Assembly: GCA_023444055.1 (NCBI GenBank)
Contig: JAEZRV010000021.1
Span: forward strand, 110,482 to 174,481
Length of the DNA stretch: 64,000 bases
Reading direction: 5' to 3'
DNA from: Bacillota bacterium
GTDB taxonomy: Bacteria; Bacillota; Clostridia; Acetivibrionales; DSM-1351
Part shown: positions 29,112 to 38,233 of the stretch, one piece after another
Position numbering within the stretch: position 1 is the stretch's first letter
How the letters are laid out: every line of letters starts with the position of its first letter
Notes under the pieces: generated by a model
Databases searched by the model: none
What the model was told of the DNA's origin: nothing
What the model saw: the letters and a program-made list of their open reading frames with translations, nothing else
Translations under genes and position numbers: made by a program

Positions 29112-30062
29112 TTAATTTGAGGAGCTAAAATTAACATACTCAATTGGATTAACAGGAATATTGTCTATTCTTATTTCAAAATGCAGATGAGGACCTGTAC
29201 TTAATCCAGTACTACCAACCAATGCGATTTTTTGACTCTTATCTACTTTATCACCGCTCTTTACTAATAATTCCGAAGCATGCGCATATATAGTACTATA
29301 TCCATTTTTATGATCGATTATAACATATTTGCCATATCCGCTGGAATATCCTGAGTATACTACTATACCTGAAGCAGATGCATGTATTGGGTCACCTTTT
29401 GATGAGGATATATCAACACCTTCATGGGTTTTGTATACTTTTTTGATAGGATGCATTCTCATACCAAATGGTGAAGTAACTTTTCCTAAAGCTGGAACTG
29501 ATGTAGGGAGAGCATTAACAATCCTTTCAAGCTTTGTTTCTGAGGTTTTAAGATCCTTAGCCAAATCTTCATCTGAATCTAAATTCTTGTTTATTTGCTG
29601 AATGAAACTGTTTAGCTTAAGCAAATCTAAACCAGTCTGGCTTTCGCTTTTGCTTTTAGCAGTGGTTCCTCTGTTGGATTTAGAAATATACTTGTTAGCT
29701 ATCTCCATATACATCTTTGAAAATTCTTTAATTTTCTTTTTATTTTCGGTGTCAGTGGATTGTAATGATTTAATCTGATTATTACTTTCTGCTAATGCTT
29801 TATTTTGTTCAACAATTGATAGTGACAAGGTTTCTACTTGCTTTTGTAGAGCTTCTTTGCTAACTTCTTTGATATTGGCACTATCCCTTGATAAGTTAAT
29901 GCAATATGCCGAAAGTGAAAGTGTAAAAATTATAAGCAATGCGGCCGATATTTTTACAAAAGGTGCCTTAAGGGAATATTTCTTAATTGAATCGTTACTA
30001 TTTGGAATTATAACAATCGAGTAGGTCTTATTAAATTTTTTGATAAAACTTGCAATTCTCAT
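29112..30062 (-). CDS. Membrane-anchored M23 (LytM) peptidoglycan endopeptidase
   Basis: 316 residues. Membrane helix about 30-50, then a coiled-coil-like stretch (about 60-110), and an M23 zinc peptidase domain (about 205-310) with HEGVD and HLHFE, the zinc-binding and catalytic pattern, so probably active. Cleaves peptide cross-links outside the cell. ATG at 30062 (GGTGG 10 bp upstream) is preferred over ATG 8 codons upstream. Followed by the bactofilin gene 93 bp later. Confidence 0.9.
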   Translation of the reverse strand: MRIASFIKKFNKTYSIVIIPNSNDSIKKYSLKAPFVKISAALLIIFTLSLSAYCINLSRDSANIKEVSKEALQKQVETLSLSIVEQNKALAESNNQIKSLQSTDTENKKKIKEFSKMYMEIANKYISKSNRGTTAKSKSESQTGLDLLKLNSFIQQINKNLDSDEDLAKDLKTSETKLERIVNALPTSVPALGKVTSPFGMRMHPIKKVYKTHEGVDISSSKGDPIHASASGIVVYSGYSSGYGKYVIIDHKNGYSTIYAHASELLVKSGDKVDKSQKIALVGSTGLSTGPHLHFEIRIDNIPVNPIEYVNFSSSN

Positions 30063-30387
30063 TTCGTAAATACCACCATTCTTCATTTTAAAAATGTAAA
30101 ATAATATAAATACAATATTTAGTATATCTATTTTTTTAAAATAGATAACATTAATAAACTGATAATTTTAATTATATCATATTATTGTTATTTATTTTTA
30201 ATGGAATAGAATATTTGTAAGTGATGGGTAATAAATTATTAAGAAACCCACAAATTTCAGCTGAGAAAGTTGAGTAATTATCCAAGAATTTAATCTGCAA
30301 AAAATATTTGGAAAATAAAGGTTAAAGTATATATGTTTGTGGAATACTAATAGTAACGGCAAACTGATTCAAATTAACACACTGATT

Positions 30388-30414
30388 TGTCCCTTTCGGG
30401 GGACATTTTTTTTT
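30388..30414 (+). terminator. Strong plus-strand terminator with no upstream plus-strand gene
   Basis: TGTCCC-TTTCGG-GGGACA stem followed by nine T. Only minus-strand genes flank it (LytM start at 30062, small membrane protein stop at 30481), so it should end an RNA that starts within 30063-30388. No protein frame is seen there. The gap also holds ATGGGT/ACCCAC arms near 30224-30252 and GAGAAAGTTGAGTAATTAT, a weak copy of the dispersed motif. Confidence 0.7.
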
Positions 30415-30423
30415 GAAAAAATT

Positions 30424-30448
30424 AAGGAGTAGCAAAGAGCCACTCCTT
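30424..30448 (-). terminator. Terminator of the small membrane protein gene
   Basis: AAGGAGT and ACTCCTT stem, followed on the minus strand by AATTTTTTC. Confidence 0.7.
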
Positions 30449-30480
30449 ATAGTTGAAATATTACTCTTAATTCAAAGTAT

Positions 30481-30840
30481 TCACATTGCACGGCCTGGAA
30501 TGATTGCATCTACAATACCGTAGACTACTGCACCAATTAAAGCACCTAGTATTGTTATATCATATCCAGGAACGAAAAACTTTATAGCATAGATGATAAC
30601 AGCAGCTAATATGAAGCCAGATATTCCTCTTCCGAAAGGAGTAGCATTGATACCTGTAATCATATTAACAAGTACATCCAACACAGCTAGCACTACCGCA
30701 GCTATTGCCAACGAAATCCATGATGAAATTGTAAATCCAGGTGTAAAGTATGCAGTAATTGCTAAAACAACTGCTCCTACAACTAGGCGCAAAAAGAAAT
30801 CTACAAAGCTGGATCTTTCCTTACGTTCAACTCTCTCCAT
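30481..30840 (-). CDS. Small membrane protein of the phage-holin-IV-like (DUF360) family
   Basis: 119 residues with four hydrophobic helices (about 12-30, 37-60, 70-88, 93-115) and a basic N terminus. This matches the broad family annotated as phage holin family/YvlD-like, which is chromosomal in most Firmicutes and is not evidence of a prophage. Function unknown; perhaps envelope stress. AAAGGA site 9 bp before ATG, own terminator. Confidence 0.8.
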   Translation of the reverse strand: MERVERKERSSFVDFFLRLVVGAVVLAITAYFTPGFTISSWISLAIAAVVLAVLDVLVNMITGINATPFGRGISGFILAAVIIYAIKFFVPGYDITILGALIGAVVYGIVDAIIPGRAM

Positions 30841-31062
30841 AGTAAATAATCCTTTCTTGTTAAAGGTATTTTAACTAATGTATATTCTTTGGATTATTTA
30901 TAGTATTATTCAGGTAAGTTTTTGAATAGATAATTTTATATTTATTTAAAAGATTTATCATGCATTAGGTTAATTAAAAATGTAAACACTATAATTAATC
31001 AAATTATAGAAAGGAGAATTACGCATAATTTAAAAATTTTAGGTTAGCGTAGTGAAATTACT

Positions 31063-31269
31063 ATGAATGAAAATGAAATAGAAATAACGACGTATGATAG
31101 GTTACTTAGAGCATGGGAAAATTCAATGGAGCTTGTCCGAGATTATGAAATGTATGCAAAAAGAATAGAGGATGACCATGTTAAGGATGTCTTCAAAGAA
31201 TTTGCTGAGGATGAGGGAATGCATGCATCAACATTAAGGAAGATGTTATTGGATTATAAAAAGCAGTAA
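31063..31269 (+). CDS. Small ferritin-like/rubrerythrin-type helical protein
   Basis: 68 residues, all helical, with Glu and His spaced like half of a ferritin-like four-helix bundle (DYEMYAKRIEDDHVKDVFKEFAEDEGMHASTL). Such half-size proteins may dimerise to bind di-iron; oxidative-stress role is a family-level guess. The ribosome site is weak. A terminator follows at 31327. Confidence 0.65.
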   Translation: MNENEIEITTYDRLLRAWENSMELVRDYEMYAKRIEDDHVKDVFKEFAEDEGMHASTLRKMLLDYKKQ

Positions 31270-31326
31270 GTAGTAAAATGTATTCTAAGTTTTTATATAA
31301 ATATATGCAAACTAGTAAAAGAAAAA

Positions 31327-31376
31327 AATTGCTTGAGTCATGCTGGATTATTCGCTAATGATTCAAGCAATTTTTA
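31327..31376 (+). terminator. Terminator of the ferritin-like gene
   Basis: AAATTGCTTGA and TCAAGCAATTT arms (11 bp perfect), then a T-run. Confidence 0.8.
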
Positions 31377-31400
31377 TAAATTAAATTATTATTCTTATAA

Positions 31401-31421
31401 TTAACCTTCCCACATAAAAAG
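31401..31421 (-). repeat. Partial minus-strand copy of the dispersed TTTTTATGTGGGAA motif
   Basis: Reads CTTTTTATGTGGGAAGGTTAA on the minus strand, matching the core of the copies at 18287 and 53742. It lies just past the stop of the beta-propeller gene. Confidence 0.4.
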
Positions 31422-31441
31422 TTTTAATAATTTTTTGGAGT

Positions 31442-33769
31442 TTACTTTAATGTAAGAGTATCAATTTTTTTCAGTGTTTTATAATTATATGAAGACACTA
31501 CTCCATCCTGAATATAGTAGAGTTTATCACCAATATATAAGGTTCGGCGACCGTAAGGTATATATGTTCCATAGACTTCAGGTTGTATATACTCTAAAAT
31601 ACCCTTAAGGTTAATTTTATTGCTATCAATGTTAAAGACAGCAGCTCCTTGACGTCTATCATTTGAAGTGTCTGTTATAGATGCATCAAATACTACATTG
31701 TTGTTAACATAATCAAACATAATAGCTTTATGATTATGAAATACTTCGGAATAACTGCCTGAGTCACCTAACACGTAGTTAGATATTTCCTTTGGCTTAC
31801 CCATGTTTGATACATCAAATAACGATAGCTTGATTCCTCCTTGTCTTGTTCCAACTACAACGTCCTTACCGTCTGAATCCTTCTTATATATTTCATAAGT
31901 ATCCTGCCCTATGCCTAAAATTAAGTTTTCTCCAATAGGGTGTAGATAATTACTGAACCCTGGTATTTTAAGTTCACCTGTTACTTTGGGGTTCTTTGGA
32001 TCAGATAAATCAAACACAAACAAAGGATCCATTGTTCTATATGTAACTATATAGCCTTTATCTCCGATAAAACGAACTGAATATATCTGCTCACCTTTTG
32101 CTAAACCTGTTACTGAACCGCATATGTTTAGAGAATTGTCCAGTATAAATAGGTTATTCTCGTTATTTCCGGTAGAAGCTATTCTAAAATATCCATTGTA
32201 TTCGTCCATAGAGAACTGATTTAGTACATAGCCATTTACTTTACCTGAGCCAGCGTAACCTATATTCATACCATCAATATTAAACTTGGTTATGGTTGAT
32301 TCTCCACTGTAGTTATTACCAACTAAATATAGAGATGAATTATTCATGTATGTAGTATAACCAGATGTAGTAATAGCCTCAACTTGAGTTTTTTCAGTGT
32401 TATTAATATTAAGGGCAGACACAACTAAATAACCAGATGCCTTACAATCGGGCATTACCATAATATCCTTTATAGGTATTGAAACAGACTCATTGTTAAT
32501 CGTAGTATCTTTCATCAAAGGCAAAAATATATTGTCACGTACATACGTATTAGTTATAAGATATACAGTTTCTCCATTTTTTCTGCTGGATTGATAATTG
32601 CCTTCCATTTCATGACCTTTGATAAATTTAGGATTCTGGTAATCTGAAATATCATAAACATCTACGAAACTGTAGTTTTTATGGATGTTAGGCATATATA
32701 ACTTGGAATCCATCGCAATATTTGACAATTCTTTTCCGGAAGTTTTAGTTAATTCGGATTTTTGTTCGGGTAGTTTTTGATTCTGAATGTCATATTTACT
32801 TCCCATCAAAACAAGTCGGTTTTTATCAATGTATATTTCAGTTAGAGTTTTATTTTGTGGCAGTCTGATAATTGCTATGTCTTTAAGAAGCCCATTAGTA
32901 TCAGTGCTAACGATTCGAACTGCATTGTTGCCGGCTATAAAAATGTACTTACCGTCAGTTTTTACAATATCGGCCTCATCAATTCCTTGTACTTGAGTAT
33001 TTGTGCTAGAATAGCCAACTGTAGCAGCAGGAGACTCTGATGGGGTGGTGCTGCTTACAGATGCATCTGCGGTTTTTAATGCACCATTAAAACTTTCTGT
33101 GAATGCTACATCATAGTCAAGACGATTTGTTGATTGAACCATTAAAGATTTTATCTGATCTAGTGACTGTGCCTTTAGTGCTGAGCCTATTTTTAATCTG
33201 ACATTCGCTGTAAGCTCTTTGTTTTCTTTTAAGTTAATCGCATTATCACTTATAGCGATTATTTTATCATAGTATGTAACTTTACGTTTTAAAATATCTT
33301 CGCATATTACTCTTAAAGGAACCATAGTGCGTTGGTTTAAAATAGTAGCTTTGGTATCCATGGCTATTTCTTTTTTTGTTAAAACACCTTCAATAATATA
33401 CTTTTTTTCACCAATTGGAAATATGTAACGCTTACCGTTATAAGTTAAAACTGCTTTTCGCTCATCTGCATTATAGCTTACATCAGCTTTAAAATATTCT
33501 GACAGCGCACGAAGAGGTACAAAAGTACGGTTATCAATTACTGTGGCTGCCACATCTAGATTTTTGGAATCAAGAGGAGAAATTTTATCCTGTGAAAGTA
33601 AAAGAGGACTTCCTAAGTAAAGGTATACTTCACTGTTTACAGGGTTTTGTGCAGTTTCACTTTCTTGGGTTGGTAAAGATGTTGACTGGCTTGAAGCAGG
33701 GAAGAGCATGCCAGATAACAATGAAATAGTTAGAGTTAAAATAATGCCGAAAACAAGTCTTTTTTTCAT
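31442..33769 (-). CDS. Secreted beta-propeller protein with two copper-amine-oxidase-like stalk repeats
   Basis: 775 residues. Signal peptide 1-28, a Ser/Gln-rich linker, then two repeats of the copper amine oxidase N-terminal-like domain (VIDNRTFVPLRALSEYF about 78-92 and TILNQRTMVPLRVICED about 143-160), a wall- or substrate-associated module of clostridia. From about 255 to the end is a beta-propeller domain of the Beta_propel (PF09826) family, recognised by GIDEADIVKTDGKYIF. No catalytic residues can be named. ATG preceded by GAAAGGATG. No operon partner. Confidence 0.88.
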   Translation of the reverse strand: MKKRLVFGIILTLTISLLSGMLFPASSQSTSLPTQESETAQNPVNSEVYLYLGSPLLLSQDKISPLDSKNLDVAATVIDNRTFVPLRALSEYFKADVSYNADERKAVLTYNGKRYIFPIGEKKYIIEGVLTKKEIAMDTKATILNQRTMVPLRVICEDILKRKVTYYDKIIAISDNAINLKENKELTANVRLKIGSALKAQSLDQIKSLMVQSTNRLDYDVAFTESFNGALKTADASVSSTTPSESPAATVGYSSTNTQVQGIDEADIVKTDGKYIFIAGNNAVRIVSTDTNGLLKDIAIIRLPQNKTLTEIYIDKNRLVLMGSKYDIQNQKLPEQKSELTKTSGKELSNIAMDSKLYMPNIHKNYSFVDVYDISDYQNPKFIKGHEMEGNYQSSRKNGETVYLITNTYVRDNIFLPLMKDTTINNESVSIPIKDIMVMPDCKASGYLVVSALNINNTEKTQVEAITTSGYTTYMNNSSLYLVGNNYSGESTITKFNIDGMNIGYAGSGKVNGYVLNQFSMDEYNGYFRIASTGNNENNLFILDNSLNICGSVTGLAKGEQIYSVRFIGDKGYIVTYRTMDPLFVFDLSDPKNPKVTGELKIPGFSNYLHPIGENLILGIGQDTYEIYKKDSDGKDVVVGTRQGGIKLSLFDVSNMGKPKEISNYVLGDSGSYSEVFHNHKAIMFDYVNNNVVFDASITDTSNDRRQGAAVFNIDSNKINLKGILEYIQPEVYGTYIPYGRRTLYIGDKLYYIQDGVVSSYNYKTLKKIDTLTLK

Positions 33770-33858
33770 TTGGTTTCATCCTTTCTTATACTAATCTGCA
33801 TTTAAAAATAGTATTATAATCTGATTTTAGCAAAATAATTCCATTGAATAGCACGCTA

Positions 33859-33885
33859 CTAAGAACCACACATGGTTCATCTTAG
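33859..33885. other. Hairpin in the 33770-34055 gap
   Basis: CTAAG-AACCA and TGGTT-CAT-CTTAG can fold into one hairpin. No T-run. Nothing else is seen in this 285-bp gap. Confidence 0.3.
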
Positions 33886-34055
33886 CTATATAGCCGTAAT
33901 ACACATTCAACATACATGGTTTAAATTTCGCTATGTTAAATTTGCTAAAATAAATCGTATATACTTAGACGTTAAAAATCAGATAATGTTCCTAAAATTT
34001 TAGAAGGATAAAACGGTAATAATGAAAGCAGTAATTGGGATATAAAAAAGGACAT

Positions 34056-34439
34056 TCAAAGAATACCATACAATCTCTCCATTGCACCTTTCGTTATTAG
34101 CCAAACCTTACCACTTTTTTTATAATCTAAGCCTTCTATTAATTTTTCACTTGTAACACGATGGCGGAGTGTGCTTGAATCAATATTCCAAAGCTCCGAT
34201 GCTTCTGCAAAAGTGAACACTTGAGTGAGAATATGTGAATTATTGTAAAGTGGAGTGGCATTTATTTCAAAATGATGGATTGCAATATTATTTTCAGATG
34301 GCTCAATAAGAATAGCTTCCGCAGTTTCATCTTTAATATTAGTAACTTCTCCGCTTAAAACTTTACCGTCAAGAAACTTCATAGTGATTTTATCTGATTT
34401 TTTCAATACAACTTCTATATTTTTGGTCTTCTGCCTCAT
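34056..34439 (-). CDS. Helix-turn-helix protein, 127 residues
   Basis: Two parts: an N-terminal beta-rich half (about 1-60) of unknown family and a C-terminal helix-turn-helix half (FTFAEASELWNIDSSTLRHR then KSGKVWLITKGAMERLYG) like small clostridial DNA-binding proteins whose HTH follows a hypothetical domain. ATG at 34439 with AGAGAGG 8 bp upstream. The frame stays open 49 codons upstream into the repeat at 34514, but that part is repeat DNA and lacks a ribosome site. Target unknown. Confidence 0.75.
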   Translation of the reverse strand: MRQKTKNIEVVLKKSDKITMKFLDGKVLSGEVTNIKDETAEAILIEPSENNIAIHHFEINATPLYNNSHILTQVFTFAEASELWNIDSSTLRHRVTSEKLIEGLDYKKSGKVWLITKGAMERLYGIL

Positions 34440-34513
34440 TTTTATACCTCTCTTCGCGCAAACGTGTAATTTTATTCTATTATACCACACAAACGTGAGA
34501 AAAGGGAAGAATA

Positions 34514-34694
34514 GGGACTGTTGAAAAACAACAATTTCTTTATACCAATGACTTATTGCTTGAATAGTACTTGTTCTGAACCACAACTATTTCAGCGTCA
34601 ATTTCGTGAGCTAGCCATAGATATATACTGCGCGGGAGTACTATTTAAGCAGTTTACCTTTGATATATCATATTTTTTGTTTTGCAACAGCCCC
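34514..34694. mobile_element. MITE-like element, 181 bp (copy A)
   Basis: Ends are inverted: GGGACTGTTGAAAAACAAC on the left and TTTTGCAACAGCCCC on the right. Nearly the whole length matches the element at 40461-40797, which carries a 157-bp internal addition. TA flanks both ends, a possible target duplication. No transposase. It lies between galT (stop at 34731) and the HTH gene. Confidence 0.8.
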
Positions 34695-34730
34695 TATTAT
34701 ATATACGTTTTAAATTTCAAAACTTTCTTC

Positions 34731-36275
34731 CTAATTGCAGCCGATGTATTTCATTAATGCCTCAAATGCTGCAAGACCTTCATCTGTCTGTTTAAAAACG
34801 CCTGAATGCTCAAGGCAAGTCTCAAACTTTTTGCCGATTTCAAGCTTTATAATGTCATCAGCATTCTGTAGTGCTAAATTCTTTCCATACTTTAAAACAA
34901 GCTCTTCAATCCAGTCCTTATGCTTATACAATATACTGTCCTCACAATATATTCCATCTTCTTCCAAACTTCCACACAGAATTTGCTTTATCTGCTCTAT
35001 TTCATTCTTAAGTCTACCTGGCAGAATTGCAAGTCCCATAACCTCAATAAGTCCGATGTTTTCCTTCTTTATATGGTGTATTTCCTTGTGAGGGTGGAAG
35101 ATACCATCAGGAAACTCATCAGTAGTCCTATTATTACGGAGTACCAAATCCACTTCATATTTTCCTTCTTCATTCCTTCTTGCTATAGGAGTAATGGTAT
35201 TATGAGGAATACTGCTGTTTTCTTTTTTTGAATATGCCAGTATGTAAGCACTTTCGTAGCTATAGTCTCTCCATTTATTGAGAATAAAATCTGAAAACTC
35301 GACAAGTTCATTTATATCATCGCTGGCAGCACGTAAAACTGATAACGGCCATTTAACTATACCGATTTTGACATTCTTAAATTCTGCAAGCCTATAATTC
35401 TTGATAATAGGGGCTTTTTGCATTGGAAACAAGTAATTCCCTCCCTGAAAATGGTTATGGCTTAGTATTGATCCCCCAACTATGGGAAGATCGGCGTTTG
35501 AGCCACAAAGGTAATGGGGAAATTGTTTTACAAAGTCAAGAAGCCAACTGAATGTATTCTTTGAAATAGTCATCGGAACGTGCTTTTCGCTAAAAACAAT
35601 GCAGTGTTCATTATAGTAAACGTAGGGTGAATACTGAAAATACCATTGTTCCCCGCACAGAGTTATAGGTATGATTCTATGTGTCTGTCTTGCTGGAAAG
35701 TTAATTCGCCCTGCATAGCCAATATTTTCAACACAAAGCATACATTTAGGATAATTTGCCTGTGGTTGAAGTCTCTCCATCTCAATTGTTTTTGGATCCT
35801 TTTCAGGCTTCGTAAGGTTTATAGTTATCTCAAGGTCTCCGTATTTAGAATTAGCATTCCATTTAATATTCTTTGCGATTTGTGCAGTTCTGATATAGTT
35901 GGATGCTGTACAAAGATTATAGAAATAACCTGTTGCAGCCTTTATAGATTCCGTTTGAGCCGATTCATTAAATTTCCTCACAACTTCTGACTCACGTGGC
36001 ATAAGAAGCCCCATTATTCTCGTATCGAACAGTTCTCTTAAGGCATATACCTCCTTATCAAAGAGGCCTTCTTCACCAGCATATTTTACAAGTCTATCTA
36101 ATATTTCAGTTGGATACTGAAGTTCCTCTTTTGCAACCTCTCCACAATATGGTTCTTTGAGTTTAAATAAGTCCAATAACTGATTTCTAGCAATTATAGT
36201 ATCCAGTTTATCAATTAGACCATGCTTACTCCCAAACTGAAGCAATCTTTCAATTTCGTAAGCCGGATTAACCAC
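34731..36275 (-). CDS. galT: UDP-glucose--hexose-1-phosphate uridylyltransferase, class II
   Basis: Leloir-pathway GalT of the Firmicute class II, 514 residues. Recognised by the N-terminal EIERLLQFGSKHGLI, PKCMLCVENIGYAGR, the active-site-type HNHFQGG, and FPDGIFHPHKEIHHIKKENIGLIEVMG. GTG at 36275 is chosen (AAGGGTGG 8 bp upstream); the open frame has another GTG at 36287 that overlaps that site. galK and galE are not adjacent. The MITE copy A begins 37 bp after the stop. Confidence 0.95.
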   Translation of the reverse strand: MVNPAYEIERLLQFGSKHGLIDKLDTIIARNQLLDLFKLKEPYCGEVAKEELQYPTEILDRLVKYAGEEGLFDKEVYALRELFDTRIMGLLMPRESEVVRKFNESAQTESIKAATGYFYNLCTASNYIRTAQIAKNIKWNANSKYGDLEITINLTKPEKDPKTIEMERLQPQANYPKCMLCVENIGYAGRINFPARQTHRIIPITLCGEQWYFQYSPYVYYNEHCIVFSEKHVPMTISKNTFSWLLDFVKQFPHYLCGSNADLPIVGGSILSHNHFQGGNYLFPMQKAPIIKNYRLAEFKNVKIGIVKWPLSVLRAASDDINELVEFSDFILNKWRDYSYESAYILAYSKKENSSIPHNTITPIARRNEEGKYEVDLVLRNNRTTDEFPDGIFHPHKEIHHIKKENIGLIEVMGLAILPGRLKNEIEQIKQILCGSLEEDGIYCEDSILYKHKDWIEELVLKYGKNLALQNADDIIKLEIGKKFETCLEHSGVFKQTDEGLAAFEALMKYIGCN

Positions 36276-36325
36276 TGTACATTCCACCCTTCAATTAATT
36301 TGTAATTACTTTAAGTCATAGTTGT

Positions 36326-37099
36326 CTACACTAAATGTTCATTTATCCAATTTAAAATATCTTTGCTTATGCTATCACGGTTTAATTCATTTAAAAGTTC
36401 ATGTCTTGCATCCTTATAAAGTGTAAATTTCAAATCTGATATACCTAGTTTTTTATAAATAGTGTATAGTTTTTTGGTGTTTTTACCATATTTGCCTATA
36501 GGATCTTCTTGCCCTGCAATAATATAAATAGGTAAGTTTTTAGAAATATGCTCTAATTTATTCTTTTTATATAGTTTTGTTAGTCCATCGCAAAAATAAT
36601 AGTAGAAACCAGCTGAACAAGTGAATCCACAATTAGGATCTGTATAATATTTAGTAACTTCTTCCAAATCGCGACTTAGCCAATTAGTCTTATCACTTGG
36701 GGCTATTCTGTTATTATAGCTCCTAAATGATAGTTTTTCTAGAAATTTTGCTTCCTTCTCTTCACCAAATATTTTGCTATAAATAGAAGCTATTACTTTT
36801 GCAGATATAAATTTTAATCCCTTCTGTGCAGATGAACCACAAAGTATAATTCCATTGATATCTTTACTATACTTTGTTATATATTCTTGTCCTACAAATG
36901 ATCCAAAGCTATGTGCAAATATATAGATAGGGATATTAGGGTATTTCTTCTTAAGTATTTGTGTAATCATATATTCATCATCAACGATATTATTAAATCC
37001 ATCTTTTCCGATTGACCCTAATTTGCCGTTAAGAGCTGCAGTTTTACCATGTCCTCTGTGATCATCTCCAAAAACAACAATCCTTGCTAAACGTCCTAT
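36326..37099 (-). pseudogene. Lysophospholipase-like alpha/beta hydrolase lacking its N terminus
   Basis: The frame encodes the body of a Hydrolase_4/monoglyceride-lipase-type enzyme: VVFGDDHRGHGKTA, the nucleophile elbow AHSFGSF, the acid region GQEDPIG and catalytic His in DARHEL. But the first 50-60 residues, including the oxyanion HGM segment, are missing: homologous sequence begins directly after the stop codon of the upstream hydrolase (TGA 37100-37102) and in the same frame. The first ATG (36970) would drop the DHRGHG motif too. Best read as a deletion fusion relic. Confidence 0.75.
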
Positions 37100-37840
37100 T
37101 CATTTGCATTCTCTATATGGCAAAATTCCGCAACGGCCTGAGCGCTGCTGCCCAGAAGTGATTTCTGCTTCTCCGTCGCCTTTTTGTGCACCATAGCATC
37201 CGAAACCTGCATGATTACCGCCATTGAGTACTATCTCTTTAAGGCTATCAGGAAGATTGCTTTTATTGTTCTTATAAGAATCCTTGTTCATAACACCATC
37301 CTTACTTCCATATATACTCATAACACTTATACCTTTAGAGGAAATATCGGCTGTGGAGTATGATGCCATCAGAACCAGTCCTTCTAGCTTTACGTTGTTT
37401 TTAGAGGCATAGCTTGCGGCCATGCTTCCTCCTAGGGAGTGCCCTCCGATGTACCAATGCTTAATTTTTGGATATTCGGGAATATATGTGTCCGCCGAAT
37501 CTATATCAAATACTGCTAAATTAAAGGGCATCTTGGGCAGGATGCAAAGGATGCCCTTCTGAGCAATTTTTATCAGCAAAGGCTCGTAGGCAGAATATTC
37601 AACTTTGCCTCCTGGATAAAAGATTAGTGCTGTGTCCGTATTACCAGGGTCAAATATGAGTGCTCCGTTTTCATTCGTAATGTCTATACCGCTATCAATT
37701 TTTGCAGCCTCTATTGTAACGGAGTCAGCATGGTAATAGTTTGAGACGTATATTAAAAATGCACTGATAATAATCAGTAGCAAGGAGATAAAACTTATAA
37801 TTATTTTCTTTACTGTTCTCTTTTTCACTTTTGTATACAT
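37100..37840 (-). CDS. Membrane-anchored or secreted alpha/beta hydrolase, C terminus probably frameshifted
   Basis: 246 residues. An N-terminal membrane helix (about 12-33), then an alpha/beta hydrolase 5-type fold: FYPGGKVEYSAYEPL, nucleophile elbow GGHSLGGS, acid IYGSKDGV and His in GGNHAGFGCYG. Substrate unknown. The last 15 residues (after GQQR) do not look like the family; deleting one base near 37140 restores QAVAEFCHIE and a TAG stop at 37096, so a recent frameshift is likely. ATG with GAGGAAG upstream. The catalytic residues are upstream of the lesion, so activity may remain. Confidence 0.7.
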   Translation of the reverse strand: MYTKVKKRTVKKIIISFISLLLIIISAFLIYVSNYYHADSVTIEAAKIDSGIDITNENGALIFDPGNTDTALIFYPGGKVEYSAYEPLLIKIAQKGILCILPKMPFNLAVFDIDSADTYIPEYPKIKHWYIGGHSLGGSMAASYASKNNVKLEGLVLMASYSTADISSKGISVMSIYGSKDGVMNKDSYKNNKSNLPDSLKEIVLNGGNHAGFGCYGAQKGDGEAEITSGQQRSGRCGILPYRECK

Positions 37841-37889
37841 AACTTGACTTCCTCATTCAAACGTATTTTACCTATTTCACAAGTTGGAA

Positions 37890-38150
37890 TCAGAGAGCAT
37901 TGTCCTTGGGAAGAGGTTTGCTGTAAAAATACCCCTGATGGTATCACAACCATACTTTTTTAGTAATTCAACCTGACTCTCGTGTTCGATACATTCAGCC
38001 ACAATATCTGTGCCCAGCTTGTGGGAAATACGTTTATCTTCTTCAGTTAAAATATTATTCTTTTCATCTTTTATAATATCATGTATGAATGACTTGTCAA
38101 TTTTAACTGTGTCAATCGGAAGCGTTCTCAGATGGTTCAGTGAAAAAAAG
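37890..38150 (-). pseudogene. Relic of an EAL-domain (c-di-GMP phosphodiesterase) gene
   Basis: Minus-strand translation gives LNHLRTLPIDTVKIDKSFI, then HKLGTDIVAECIEHESQVELLKKYGCDTI, the C-terminal third of an EAL domain. After GCDTI one base is missing; restoring it gives QGYFYSKPLP and a stop at 37890, the normal EAL ending. No 5' part, no start codon and a small internal loss: clearly dead. Confidence 0.8.
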
Positions 38151-38198
38151 AAACACTGCTAAGATAAAGCAGTCCATGTTATCAATCTATTTCATATC

Positions 38199-38227
38199 TT
38201 GACATCCTTTTCCATGTAAAATATAAT
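38199..38227 (+). promoter_or_regulatory. Perfect-consensus sigma-A promoter
   Basis: TTGACA, exactly 17 bp, TATAAT. The next gene on this strand starts at 38503, giving a leader of about 270 nt. Confidence 0.75.
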
Positions 38228-38233
38228 TTATTA

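Noticed and set aside
30481..30840. Prophage holin
   Set aside because: The family name includes holin, but there are no phage genes nearby and the four-helix family is a common chromosomal one.
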